A stretch of DNA of 64,000 nt. Source: Alviniconcha marisindica (Eukaryota; Mollusca; Gastropoda; Provannidae). Below are positions 1 to 12,281 of the stretch, piece by piece (position 1 is the first letter of the stretch; every line of letters starts with the position of its first letter). The notes below the pieces were generated by a model. It searched no databases. It was not told the origin of the DNA and saw nothing but the letters and a program-made list of their open reading frames with translations. The stretch spans positions 163,501-227,500 of the forward strand of contig JABMCL010000667.1 in NCBI GenBank assembly GCA_018857735.1. Reading direction: 5' to 3'. Position numbers and translations under genes: made by a program.

Positions 1-302
1 CCAGATATGTAACAATCAAACAGTGTTGTAAGCACACCACTTGGGGAATATTCAAAATGCACTATAAAAATGCTCGCTTTACACTGCATATCACTCATCT
101 GACATTAAGCATCACTTCAGACACTCATTCAGAATCACATGCTACAAGAGCACAGTGAGTCTGCTCAAGAGCAGAGAATAGCACTGTATAAAAAACAATG
201 ACTATGGTAACAGTGACTTACAACCACATGGAATACCCATTTACAAACATGCCAGTATACCCCCCCCCTCCCCCACACACACACACATACATAAACACAC
301 AC
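1..302 (-). other. Intron of CNDP2 (after sixth coding exon)
   Basis: Sequence beyond the donor at 302/301. I looked for the next conserved block of CNDP2 (the VDYVCISDNYWL-like exon) and did not find it, so the following exon is outside the window. It contains a short C-rich and CA-rich stretch at about 259-290. Confidence 0.6.
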
Positions 303-3300
303 CTTAAGGAAGGAATCCTTCAAGCGGAACACCAGGTCATCAAGCCCCTCTGACCCACTCTCCTCCATGCCCTCCAAGACGAACTGCCATAAAGCACAAG
401 TCTCAATCAAATGTCACAGTATGATACTAGCAGTGAAGTCCCTAAAAGACAAATCTCCCGTCAAAGCATTCCTCAAAAAAGTCTCAAAGAAGGATGACTG
501 TCCCCACTTTTGAAAAAAAGACAAAAATGCCAACGGTTAAAATAGAGCTAATTTTAATAGGTCAGTACAAAACGGTGCAAATCTTTGGAATGTTTAGCTT
601 CCTTCTACTAGGCAAAAAAGAGAACAACAACAAAACGCAGATTGCCAGCCCAGAGCAACTTCTTCACAAGACAAGGTAAAAAAAAATCTACTTCTTTTTT
701 TATCTTTTGATTTGGCATCCATTGAAAATTTGCAGAACTTTGTATTCCTCTGGATGTGACCCCATGCAAATGATGGGACGTTGAAATCCAAGAACAAACT
801 AATCATATTGTACTGTTCTATTAAAGTAAGACCCCCCCCCCCTCCCCCCCACACCTTCTAAGTCCCTCCCATACTGGTACAGATACAGGCAATGACATAG
901 TGAAAAAACACGTGCCTTGATCTTTCTGTCCAGGGAATGTCAGTGCCATTCTGTAATCTAAACACTGCTGCATGTGCACTAGTTCTGCTACAGCTTGGTA
1001 CAAATCTGCATTATTGCCAACACGTAACGCAAAGAAACTGTGTTCGTTCCTGCACTGTCTTGCAATAGGTCACCTTAAGGTTGACAGGAATCTCCATCTT
1101 GAGGTCTTGCATGGCCTGGATAGCATTGATCCAGTCAAGAACTGGGCCCTGAAAACAGACAGACAGACACACACACACACACGTGACGCACACAAACATG
1201 AATATACATGCAACCCATGTTTCAAGCACTCTGAGTCTTCATACGCCAGTAAACTTTAAATTTATATATAAGAGTAAATCTGCAAAAGGTGAGCTCAGCT
1301 CTTGCATGCTATTCATAGATAAGTTCAACTAAGCCTTTAAGCTGTTTGTCTGATCATTTACAGACTCCAGTAACAGTTAAAACACTTGGGAATATGTGGT
1401 GCATGTGCATATATATGCATATCTGGGTGAGTCACTTTTTTTGTTTTTGTTTTAGGCTGCGTTTTTTTCTCTTTTTTTTCTTCTTCTGCTTAGTTTCACT
1501 GAACATATACTGATACCATTTTGGTAATATTACTATCATACAGTATACTGTAGTTGAAATGCAATGACACAAGTACCAGGTTACCCCCTCCTTTAAAAAC
1601 AATTCTGTCCATTTGGTTTTTTTCGATCCCCCCTGCCCCCATGTTGAACATGTTTTGTGTGCTCTTTCTCTCTTCATATAGAATATTTAGAGTTGAAATG
1701 TTGCAGGACTCTTGTAGTACTTTATAAGTATATGCTGAAAGCCAATCGATGATAGTGTTGTATTCCTGGACGTTGTATTTGTTTTTTAACGTGGATGCAT
1801 GATTGTAATTTTAAAAACCCAACAACCCTCCGGCCCCACCCCCCAGCTAAAACAAGTCTTATCATCTGTAGACACTACTTCACACAGTCCTAGTTAAGAC
1901 GTCCACCTTGTCATCAGTAGACCCTCGTCCATACAGCTTCCCATCCTTTTCCGTCAGGATGAAGGGTTCCGTGTCCCAGCCATCCTCCTGCAACACAAAA
2001 AAATATACACAAATAAAGTCCACTTCTTTTGCTGACTGTAGATTAAAGAAAACACAACAACCAGTGGATGTGCACTCAAACGAAATTGTGACATAACATA
2101 ATAATAAGACCACAATGAAGATTACTTACAATGCTCAGTCACCTGTAAAAGTCATGCTATCAGGGTAAAATAAAATTCACGACCACCCAAGTGAAAGTCT
2201 GACGGAGTGATTCATTGTTAATGACACAACATGGCTACACCCTGAGCTCAAACCTGAAGCCCCCAAAAGTCCTTCTTTAAAAAAAAAAATATTGATAGAA
2301 GAACTATATGACGTGTGCAGATGAAAATGTTCAGTTTCTAAGTTTCCAGGCTAAGCTGCATCTTCAGTTCAGTTCTCCTGTACCAGAAGCAACCATTCAC
2401 AGCCCTGGACTCTCACTGTTTGTTTGTTCACTGGACGTGTTTAACACACAGTTGTCTCCAAAGAGGTACTGGCAGGGACCAAAATCCCAGGAGGCGGGGG
2501 GAGGGGCAGACTACACCTAATGCTACACTGTCACCACCAGAGTGATTTCTGCGCTGAGGCTGGCAGCGATGAGAGCCATCTTAATGTTTCCTTAACCGTC
2601 ATGGGTAAAGTCACAAGACCACAAACCAAAAGCTTTTGAAGAGAAAGGTGAGCCAAAGCAGGGAATTAAACTGACGCTGTGCGCTTACCGGCTAACACCT
2701 TACTGCTGGGCTTAACAGGCTCACCCTGGAATCGCAGTGGAGGGGACCTTGTGGTTCCCCACCTGAGCAACAGCTGATGTCGCCGGTACCTACCACTGGG
2801 ATCACAACAACAGACCAGACTCACCTTGAATGCGGGCTGCACGTCCAGATGTCCATAAACCAGCAGCGTCTTTTTCTTGGGGTCAGTTCCCAGCTGGCCA
2901 AGCAGAACTGGTGGCAGTTCAATCTTGGAGCCATCGGGAAGCGTCTGGTCACCAAGCTCTTCCAGTGAACATGTCGCCCCCTGCTTTTCCAGCAACTGAA
3001 AAATACAACAGTGGGTCAACACCAGAACACAGAGAAAACACAGACATGTCAACCCCTGCTTTTCCAGCAAATGAAAAATACAACCATAGGTCAACACCGT
3101 AACACAGAGTGGAGATATGGAAAGAGGAAGCAGTTGATAATCTTTCTTGAGTGGATGGGAAAGGGCCATCGCCAATCAGACAAACACTGGAACTGTTTAA
3201 AAGGCGGTATTGGGGAAACTTCTGAGAGACGGGGTGGAGTGCATAATATATTAACAGACCCTTATTTATTAATATATTAATTTTTATGACTGTGTTTGTG

Positions 3301-4712
3301 AGTGTGTAGGAGCTGTTTTTTGGCTGTGATGAAGAGGTGGGGGTGGGAGGTGGAGGGAGGAATATGAGGAATGGATGACTGTGCACTTATATAATCTCAG
3401 AGGTGATTTTTATATTGTTTTACCCTGTTAAACCTGACTTGTATACTTTTACTTTTACCTCTGTTACTCTGAACTGTTCAAATTTTTGGGTGTTGTACTT
3501 GGACTTGAGTGAACCAGCAGACACATTTTCATTTCATTTTACGTATTTATTATGCACAGAAAAGTTCTTCTGAATCTTGAATCTATTTACCTTTGTCTAG
3601 ACTGTCACAGAGAAACTGACAATGTTTACCCCCACCACCCCTCCCCATTTCTGAGAGTGGGACTAAATGCTGCTCTGTGTGTAAACTATTTCTGAGAAAA
3701 ACACACTGATCAACCATCAGGAATTGTGGGGGGGGGGGCGGGGGGGTGGCAAAAAAAACACTGATCACCCATCAGGTATTGTGGGGGGGGGGGGGGGGGG
3801 ACCACAAAAACACACCGATCAACTCATCAGGAAGTGTTAGGAATTTTTCAGGAAAGAAATGTGTAGATCTAACGCAACTGCCTCTTGAGGGATAAATAAA
3901 GAGTTGTTGATCCATTTCTGAAGAAGCATGAAATACACAACCTTGTCGAGTCATTGCATTGGCTTGTGGGGCAATGTTTTGGCTTTAAGCCACCAGGCAG
4001 GGATTTTAAAAACTTGAGTTCTTTTTCTCAGAATGCACAACCTGTTAAAGGACATAAAGCATTTTTTCAGAACTAGCAGCATGTGCAAGATGCTTCATCA
4101 TGAATGACTAGGCCTTATTATTATTATATTAGGTAAAGACAAATTAACCAAAAAAGACGGAGAAAAAAAGAGAATAAAAATCTGAAGCAAGATCAGTGGA
4201 AAGAACAGTTTGTTTTTTAAATCTGTAAACTGAAGAAAAACACAAAGGTGGCATGGAATAGTTTGGAAGATGTCAATTGATGCTAACAAAGTAACAGCAG
4301 AACTTTCAAGCAGGAGGGGCTTTGGGTTTGAGCAATACTGAGCGAAACGGTAAACAGATTAGTGACCACAGATTAGTGACCACAGTTGGAACAAAAGTGC
4401 CGCTGGGGGTAAGAGCACTTTGACACGGAGTCTGTATGGACCATTCTTTTTCTTTTCTTTTGTAATTGCACACGTATTGTAGATAATTATACTTCTCTTT
4501 TAATCCGCCAAAACATATGTATGCCATAAGAGATTAACATTTTACAAACAATGATGGATTATGAAATCTTCAAACAAAAACAATTCATTCAAACTATGTA
4601 TCACATTTTACAAACAATGATGGATTATGAAATCTTCAAACAAAAACAATTCATTCAAACTATGTATCACTCTATCTTCAAAAACATACAAATACCAGTT
4701 CTACAGTTTGTG

Positions 4713-4758
<46 letters not shown>

Positions 4759-6388
4759 GACAGACAGACTGACACACATGTGCGCATGGACCATACTTAA
4801 TGACGGATCACGGTGGGTCACAAGATCAAAAGTAAGGTTAGGATCTGTTTTCACCTGGGGCTGTTCTTAATGAGCCAGGTCATGGCAGGTCACAAAATTA
4901 CTGGACTTGCTTTACAAACAAAAAAATACCCGAGGAATCACAAATGCGGATGAAAATGTGTATTAACTATTAATGTATCATGTACACAGGCAAACCAGTA
5001 AAGTACTGCTGTGCACCACTTCATTTGTCAAAATCCGTGCTCAACTACAAAATACCCTTTCACGTATTTATTCTCTTTGATGGCTGAGATGAAAATGGGG
5101 TCGTTAATCAAGATTTGGTGAGATGAAGGATCACAGCTAAAACTGGGTACAGCATGCACAGAACTGATCTCATGACCCACCAAGACCCAGCTCATAACAC
5201 TGGTGATGTCAAAATGAAGGGTGGGAAAGGAGTGCACAATGCAGTAATCAGCTTGTGAAACAAGAGTTAGTTAAGGCGTCCAAAAGAGTCACCTTATAAA
5301 ACTGATATAAAATCAATGGCACATTTAATAGCAAAATATTTACTGCAGATAATATTCTTTTAACTGGCTTCATGCACAGGAGAAGTTCAGCTTGGGAAGG
5401 AGAGTTCCTTTAATGCAAGTGTTTGACAGCTCCAGAGTTTCTGCAGAGGTGACTTTGACCTGTTTGTTTGCAATACCTAACCATGGTGAGGTCACTCATA
5501 ATCATATCAACTTCTGAAGTACCCAGGCCTGCATCACAGAATATTACGATCAATCTGAACCACCACCTACTGCAGTCCAATTGACAACTGTACATTCTCC
5601 TGACCTGTTTGACCCAGAGGACCATACGACGTATTTCCGGCCTGGTTTCTGGCCAGGCGGACACACTTTTGATGGCCACAGCTTCTTCCAGCAGTTTCAC
5701 ATAACTGTCCTGCTTCTGGTCAACGTACCTGTGAAAATAGATGAGAAATGGACACTTTCTGGGAACTCTCTGTCATGGGTGAACTTGTTGGTAACACTCG
5801 AGTCATGCAATCTATATATAATTATATACTTGCCAGGCAGAATGAAGAACAATCTTTTTAGTTAGTTTTTTTAAGGTCCATACTCGCCATAGCATAACTA
5901 GTGCTGATTAAATAAAGTCTGAGCACAAAGATGTTTACATAAAGTCAGAGCACGAAGCAGTTGTTTATAGGTGCCTTGTATGCTGTTTTGGCCATTGACT
6001 GCAGGTGACATGTCCACTTGCTTAGGGTTGTCAAAAGAGGTCAGGAGGTCATCGTACCTGAATGGTTTAGGTTGGTGTGCAAGGATTTTAATTGTTGTAT
6101 GCTGTGGCCATTTAATGTGATGACAGATGACTGACACTGTTCATGCTGACAAGTGAAATACTTAGGTAACAGCAGAGCTACAACACACCCGGCCTTGCTG
6201 GTCCGTCACAAACTGACACTGGCTTGTTTGATAGCTCGATCCCAGCAACAGCACCACGATGAAAGCAAGCATCCCGCACAGAGTTACCATGGCTTTTTTG
6301 ACACGCTTTCCATTAACTTTCCGTTTCCACTTTCCTGCAAAACATGATCATCAGCGCCACTTTCCACTTACTCAAAAAGCTTGTCCAT
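303..6388 (-). CDS. CNDP2: Cytosolic non-specific dipeptidase (M20 metallopeptidase), 5' six coding exons, 3' end outside window
   Basis: Coding exons on the minus strand, in transcript order: 6388-6372, 5728-5605, 2995-2825, 1987-1907, 1148-1074, 383-303. All have AG acceptors and GT donors, and the phases join to one frame of 183 codons, against about 475 aa for the animal enzyme. The start is the ATG at 6388 in a good context (AACATGG), followed by [17 protein letters not shown] as in the family. The family hydrolyses dipeptides such as Cys-Gly in the cytosol with two metal ions. Visible active-site elements are YGHLDVQP (His96 metal ligand, Asp98), [10 protein letters not shown] (Asp129 bridging ligand) and [10 protein letters not shown] (Glu163 general base, Glu164 ligand). 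Each is offset by three from the vertebrate numbering. The later ligands and dimerisation region lie beyond the left edge. The frame is also open upstream of the ATG, but that sequence is not conserved as far as I can tell. Confidence 0.94.
1149..2824 (-). other. CNDP2 introns 3-5 region, mostly non-coding
   Basis: Apart from the 81-bp exon at 1907-1987 this stretch holds intron sequence. It contains T-rich tracts (1430-1490), a C-rich tract near 1825-1845 and the SINE copy at 2470-2723. I see no other gene in it. Confidence 0.6.
2470..2723 (-). mobile_element. tRNA-derived SINE copy, diverged
   Basis: On the minus strand it starts with TGAGCC and an A-box-like AGCAGTAAGG, as in a tRNA head. 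It continues through GCTTTGGCTCACC, CTTTTGAAGAGAAAGG (plus-strand sense) and GCTACACTGTCACCACCAG. The same segments occur in the same order in the copy at 58744-59707, which keeps a better A box and a B box (GGTTCGAATC). The B box is degraded here. It lies in the CNDP2 intron between exons 3 and 4, in the same orientation as the gene. The left limit is approximate. Confidence 0.65.
2969..3110 (-). repeat. 75-bp tandem duplication covering the acceptor of CNDP2 exon 3
   Basis: Two copies (2969-3043 and 3044-3110) share ACATGTC, CCCCTGCTTTTCCAGCAA, TGAAAAATACAAC and GGTCAACACC. The gene-side copy holds the real exon 3 start: in transcript sense TTTTTCAG, then TTGCTGGAAAAGCAG. The upstream copy has CAT in place of CAG, so its acceptor is dead. 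It still carries the exon's first codons (LLEKQG) in frame. Confidence 0.85.
3729..3800. repeat. Two poly-G tracts in a short direct repeat
   Basis: ACTGATCA-CCATCAGG-ATTGTGGGGGG occurs twice in about 60 bases, each copy ending in a long G run (18 uninterrupted G at 3783-3800). Confidence 0.85.
4537..4668. repeat. Perfect 66-bp tandem duplication
   Basis: Two identical 66-bp copies, 4537-4602 and 4603-4668, each starting ACATTTTACAAACAATGATG. Identity suggests a recent duplication. It lies in a CNDP2 intron. Confidence 0.93.
4717..4770. repeat. GA microsatellite followed by CAGA repeats
   Basis: An uninterrupted run of GA dinucleotides is followed by CAGACAGACAGAGACAGACAGACTGACACAC-type repeats. 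Confidence 0.9.
5729..6371 (-). other. CNDP2 intron 1
   Basis: It joins the 17-nt first coding exon to exon 2 (phase 2). The donor at 6371 reads GAGTAAGT-like and the acceptor at 5729-5731 is CAG. No further feature was seen. Confidence 0.8.
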
Positions 6389-7140
6389 GTTGACACCTTC
6401 GTGTAGTCTGCCGCTGTGTATTCCGTCACCGCGAGATATGAGGTGCGTCTCTTTCCCGAGAGGTCCGCCTTCTGCTAAGCACGTGCTGAAACCACGCCTA
6501 CTTCCAGGCTGATAGAACGCGTCACAGTACGAAGGCCAAATGCCCGCGTGCGCACGCGAAATTTGGCTTGACAAAACATTGGCCCCGAAACTGGATGAAC
6601 AAAAGCATATTCTTTGAATATGTCTAGTAAACTGTCTCAGCATATCACCGTATCAAATTAAATTAGAGAAATTTAGTAATCGACTTTTCGTCCTTTTTGA
6701 CCGTTGAAAAAAAAGAGTTCGAAACTAAACCTCATTGCTTTTGTTGCAACATCCGGGCTTTGGGCTTGGAGTATGGCCGATTCAGCATCATGGCGTACTT
6801 GAAGACTATTCCTTGACAAAAATGGCTTGTTGAAGAACTGTGAGGTGTAGTGAAATACACGACAATCAGTCTACAAGTCGGAAAGTAGCACAAGGTATAA
6901 AACAGTTTACTTACAAAGTACGAGCGTACTGGTTTTACGTAATTATTGTGCAAAGAAAAATATTTGACTCGGCCCAGATTTCCTCTGCAAACGCAATGGC
7001 CGAATCGCGCACCTGTACAGTTCAAAGAATATCTGGACAAGATTCTGTGTGTGGTAGATTTTATTGTGAAAGCTGGTGTGTACGCTTGGGTTTTGATTTT
7101 GGCATTACTTGTCATGAAGAGAGCTACATGTGCCGGCAAG
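6389..7140. promoter_or_regulatory. CNDP2 upstream region, possible divergent promoter
   Basis: This stretch is richer in CpG than its surroundings, notably 6420-6560 and 6980-7030. It sits immediately upstream of the CNDP2 start codon on the minus strand. On the plus strand a possible donor, GGCAA|GTAAGC, ends a candidate untranslated exon at 7138, which could feed the downstream SCAF-like gene. The open frames here (for example 6840-7259 plus, 6732-7139 minus) have no recognisable domain and overlap each other, so I do not call them genes. Confidence 0.4.
6545..6558. promoter_or_regulatory. NRF1-like palindromic site
   Basis: The 14-bp perfect palindrome CGCGTGCGCACGCG matches the general form of the NRF1 motif (TGCGCAnGCG half sites). 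It lies 157 bp upstream of the CNDP2 start codon. Function is inferred from the motif only. Confidence 0.45.
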
Positions 7141-9680
7141 TAAGCTTTGTGTCATCGTTTAGCAGGGCGCCGTTGCGTCCAATGGCCGACTGGGTGACTG
7201 ACGGATCTCGTCGATTCGTGCAAGTGTACTTGTTAACCGTACATCTTGCGTGTCGCTAATGTTGTCCAGCCTGCCTTACAAGCTTCTTTGGGCCAGCTAG
7301 AGTTTTATTAGATTGCTCTCCCTGAGATCCAATTATACAGTGTGTTGAATAAAGTATGACGTTCCTTTGGTGCCATAGATCTAGTTACCCACGTGCAGAA
7401 CGACCCAGTGCTAAGACTAAGACTGCCGCTATGAGACTCATTATGGAGAAGCTGTGAATTTAGTCATTCTTCATTTTTGTGTACAACTACAAGTATCAAT
7501 TTTCTGATTTGGACATGAATGGTGAGGTAATTTGTTCCCCAACCAAATCGTTTAATATGGCTCAATATGTATTGTGGAATGCTGTCCATGTGAATAGACT
7601 CAGTCAATAGTGGTCAGCACAACCAGCATTTGCTAGGCGCATGTCCTGTTCTCTTAGTCTCATGTCAGAGGTCAGCAGTCATTGCTTTTATGATCAGAGG
7701 AAGGAGAGAGACACTGGTGTCAATTGATAAGCCCATGAGAGAGAGAGTTTGACTTTGAAATTGGAGGTAGAGTTTGCATTAGTTTCTGAACTGACCAATG
7801 AGAACCTTTAAAAAAAAATGGGGGGGGGGGGTGTAACTTTCTCCATGCATGATTGAGAGAGATGTATTATTACTAGTAATACCAACTAGTGTACTTGCTG
7901 GCAGAGTAAAGGGGGGGGGGGGGGATGCAACATGAGGCGGTGGATGAGCAGGTAGTTCGAAGAGGAAGGAGATGGTACCAGGATTTATTCAGTCATTGAT
8001 CTGTTGCAAGTCATATGCCATTGGGGGGGGTGGGGGGGGGCACCTGCATGACCAACAAACAAAATCTGGACCTTTGTTTTCCAGGAAGTTGCGACTGTCA
8101 CTGTGAAGCCAGGGAGGTGAACAGAAAAAGTGGGGGACAGATAGAGAATGGGCAGGTTGCCTTTGGCTGTTAATCTTTTGTGTGTAACACTACAGGGACC
8201 AGTCCAGCATTAGCTTTTGAAAGTGTTGTAATGTGTAGCCATTGTGGCATTGACAGGCAGGCAAGTTCAGTTCAGTTCAAGTTCAAAATACTTTATTGTC
8301 CGTTGCAATCATAACAATTAAACAGAAATATTTCTTCGTTCACACCAGCTCTGCCACATTAGCAATTTAGTTAAATTAAGTTGAACACATTAAAAACAGA
8401 AGCAGGTATAACACATAAAGAACAGCTGTCTAAAACATATGTATTTTCAGTTTTGTACTCAATGACTGCTCATTCCTAATCCTATAGTAAAATTTTCAAC
8501 ACCAAAATAAATAAATAAGTTTGGGGGACATTTGATATCAGCACCTGTATACGATTAATGTATGAGCTTGGGTCATGAACAAGAGTTGCCTTATACTAGT
8601 TATATGTTTAGGTATACTAAAACAATACTACTTATTAGGAGAAGTAATGCTACTTTTGGTAGTATTTTAGGTTGTTTTTTTAAACAACAAAGTTCAGAAG
8701 AAGAAAAATCTGAATTCTTAAATACACCGAAAAATATGAATAGACATGTTCAACATGTTTTTATTTTTAGGTTTAATACAAGTTGAATTTTTTGCTTTAT
8801 CAGTTTATGGTGTCTTGATTCTGGTTATTGTTCAGTTTGTTGACTTGAGTTGTACTTCATTATCCTTTCTGGTCACTGGGAATGGATTACCTCCTTTGAG
8901 CTTTGTTAGTTTATGTACATAGTCCTGGACATTTCAACTTTAAGCAGGCACTAAAATATTGCAAATTTTGGTCTGATTTGGCACTTGCTTCTTGGTTTGT
9001 TTTATGGTTGTCATGTGCTACTGATGATTCATTAAAAAAATAACAAATAAAATTTGCACATGCAATCATAATTATGTTAGACTAAAAACAATTAACTGCT
9101 GCTGTTAGTGGTAACACAATAACACTTAACAATAAGAATTTTTATTTTTATTAAATGAAGACAAATTGTATGGTTTACATAAATGTAGACAGTAATCGCG
9201 TTTATTTATTTTTTATTCTGGTCATAAAGTTGAGAATAATAATTCAGTCTTAACTCTTTAAATTCAAAATATTGTTCTTTTGTTACCGAAAGCAGTAAAG
9301 TGCAGAATATGGGGATTTGAATGTCACTGCTGTATATGACCATGAGCAGGCTATATGAGTGATGGTGGCAGGTCTTGGGGCCGCAGGTTCAGTCTTTAGT
9401 GTCATCAAACTTTTTTTCCTTCGTACCGTCTTAATCTTATCCACGTGGCCTCTGTAAACATACCCACTGTCCCAGACATGCTTTGTAAACATATTAAGCT
9501 ATATTTGCCTGTGACACTGACAGTGCCCAGTGCCGTTGAAAGAGATTAAGTTGTTGAGCTTCAGGCCATTATGAAAGCTTTTGCACTTGGGTACAGACTT
9601 TGACATAATGACACTGAGTCAAGTGACAGGCATATTTTCCATAGTTAAAAGGGAGTGTTGTTTGTAATGGAATTTTCACT
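7141..9680. other. Non-coding stretch with G tracts and a retroelement-tail-like segment
   Basis: No supported gene. It contains G runs at about 7821-7830, 7911-7923 and 8024-8040. At 8262-8360 there is a segment with CAGTTCAGTTCAAGTTCAAAA and TACTTTATTGTCC, of the kind found at the 3' ends of invertebrate non-LTR elements. That family is not assigned. Confidence 0.4.
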
Positions 9681-9689
9681 ATACCCCCA

Positions 9690-11400
9690 TCACCAAGTTT
9701 GGGGATGTATAACTATAGGCATTGGAATCACAATGTTCATTTGTTTGCTTGGTTTTGTCCAGATTATCTGAGCATCTCAGCCTTTTGCAAACCAAGCTTA
9801 GTAGTTAGTATGGTGGTGACTGATCGTGAGCTGGATACAGTATGCCTAGGCATATTGGGTTGTTCTAGCAAATCCCATTTCTGAGATCATATCTTCAATC
9901 AGTTGACCAGAAAATATCACTGATCAGTTTGGCAAGGCCAGGTATGAGATTTGTGTTTCAGTCTGGATATGGAGACCATTCTTCCAGATGTGTGTTCGTT
10001 ACAGTTCAGCCTCAAATTAATCATCATTCTTCAAAAAAGTATGCATATTTTATTCACTGACAAGGTGCTACTTATAAGGCATAGGGATCAGGTTGGTGGT
10101 ATTACTGTATACTCAGAAAATGATGGTAAATTATGCATTCAGTTCATTGTTGTCCAAAATTCTGCCCTTCATTGACTAACTTGCAGTGTGTGCCAGGAGT
10201 GTGGGGCCATGGTTGAGGTGATAGTTTGCTACCACTGAGCCATAAATTGGTGTTCAGCCATTTTGCATACAGATGCAGGGATGTGGCTAAAAAGCATATG
10301 GCACCTAAAACATGCAATACTTACGCACAATTTTGCAATGAGTGCAACCCCTGGTTCATTGAGTTATACTATAGGTCAGGGTCACAGCAACTGCTCCAAA
10401 TTTCAGTAATTATTCAGCTCGTTATCTTCTGAATTGGTAGTTTGTGCTTTGAGCCCAGTCAGCCTTTTAAACTGACTCTTTTGTAACCAAACTTGGTGTA
10501 CATGTTTAGCAATGCATCAGTCATCATGAGTGTCATTTGAAAAGGTTGATTCATTGTCTTTGAGATGACCTTGAAAGTGACCAACTCACAGTGACTAGAG
10601 TGATGGCATGCAGGGTCAAAATAAGACTCTATAATTTTTGTCACAGTTCATAACTGCTGAATTGTAGACCATTTTGCAAACAGACTAGTTTTAATAAGTT
10701 TTATGGTGCATCATCATTATTATTGTCTTGTGGAGAGTCAAGATTCCTGTGGTCATGGTCAAGGTTACAGTAATGGTTCAAGACCTCATTTAATCTAAAT
10801 TTAATCATAATTTTTCAAAAAATTTGGTCTAAATTTCTATAATTTAAAAAAAAAATAATCCGTGCCAGTACCACTGATCTCTTTGCAACCAAACTAGGTG
10901 TGTGGTGTAGTGCTGTTATGATAATCAGACCAAGTGCAAGCCATTAGCATGATACAGACTTGTATTTATAGTGACTTGCAGTTTCATATCACTAGGCACA
11001 CAACAGAGACTGGGTAACACTGTTTGATTTGTAATTATGTAGCTATTACTACAGTGGAACTAATTAGGTTTAGCAGATGGTTTAGTCTCAGTAAAATTAT
11101 TTTTTATGCTTTTCATTAAAAAAAATCATGTCAGTGTGAATATTAATTATTATACATTTTTTATGGTGCACAGAGTAACAGGTGTATGTACTGGTCTGTT
11201 GAGCTGCTGAATATTGTGTAACCAAACTTGGTATGTTAATGCATCATCATGAGCTGAAGTGTCAGTGTTGGCAAAAAGATTAGTTGCTGTGTTCCTTGTC
11301 AGGGGCACAGTGTCAGTGAGGGCTCACAAAATACATAAATAAAAATATGACTGTTTCTGTTTCTTCTGAACTGCTGATTCTTTTGCAATAATGTAGTTTG
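9690..11400. repeat. Diverged array of a dispersed repeat with CAAACTTGGT signature
   Basis: Repeated phrases appear at irregular spacing: GTAACCAAACTTGGT at about 10482 and 11219, CAACCAAACTAGGTGTG at about 10889, CATCAT...GAGTGTCA, AACTGCTGA followed by TTTTGCAA, and GGTCAAGGTTACAG or GGTCACAGCAA. The same phrases recur at 31920-32330 in the other intergenic region, so this is a dispersed family. No coding potential is seen. Confidence 0.55.
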
Positions 11401-11579
11401 ACTGGAAGTTTGTCCTAATAATATAATAGCCAAACTGTAATACTAATACTGAATAGTAATACTGCATAATTATAATAGTGAAAAAAAGAAATCAGTATGA
11501 GTAATGACTTGATATCTATAAAAATAAAATAATGAAATAATGAAATTAATATAATGTATTAACTCTGAGTCTGACAACT

Positions 11580-12270
11580 AGCAATTGGTAGAAAATACTG
11601 TCGGGATCTTCCTGGTTCTTACAATTTCTTACTGCCCACTGGGGCACAAACTGGCTTTCTCAGGGAGTCAGTGGTCAAATGTAGGTAATGCTTATTGTAT
11701 AGAAATACTTTATAGTTCTAAACTCTGCAGAAATGGGGAAACAGCTTTGGATCTCTCTGTGAGAGTAGTTTGAAGTGAGAACTTTGGCTGATGGTTAAAA
11801 AAAAAAATGTGCATTACTCAGTTTACTCTGTCTTAGTACAATTGATACCAGTTCTGGTGGCCTTGATCAAATTTAAAGATCACATTTACAGTGGCATTGC
11901 CTTTGGAAAGGTTGAACTGAGTTCAAGTTATTTCCTTGACAAGTTTGTAACCAGTGGAGTTCAGACTCTGTATGATTGTTACCATTGCAGACACTGACAG
12001 TCATGACCTTGGTGCTTCAACTTTTGACTGTAATTTTTCATTAGAACTGCTATCTCCAAATCTTATTTGAACAGCAAAATGAAACAGATACAACAAGTGA
12101 ACAATGTTCAAACGGCAATGGTGGATGTTTGACAAGTTCAGATCTTTGAAATTCTGATGATAACCTGTATTGGTCAGGTGTTCATATTGGGTTTGATGGT
12201 CATGAAAGTGATGCGTTACTGTGTTAGGGATTTATTTTTTTATAGAACAAGTAACATTAACATTAGCAGT
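11580..12270. other. Non-coding stretch with more dispersed-repeat fragments
   Basis: The phrase ATACCAGTTCTGGTG followed by CCTTGATC and AGATCACAT (11847-11890) recurs at 18620-18665 (ATACCAGTTCTGGTGATCAT...AGATCACATC) and in weaker form at 18275-18305. No gene supported. Confidence 0.45.
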
Positions 12271-12281
12271 AACTGAGTAAG

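Larger units (their letters stand above)
2996..5604 (-). other. CNDP2 intron 2
   Basis: Long intron between exons 2 and 3. It holds poly-G runs at 3729-3747 and 3783-3800, a perfect 66-bp tandem duplication at 4537-4668, a GA microsatellite at about 4717-4745 followed by CAGA repeats, and two related stretches with GGTCACAA at about 4800-4900. No other coding sequence was recognised. Confidence 0.7.

Noticed and set aside
6840..7259. Plus-strand frame of 139 codons upstream of CNDP2
   Set aside because: No recognisable domain, overlaps other open frames on both strands, and no clear splice context that would make it coding; kept only as part of a promoter region.
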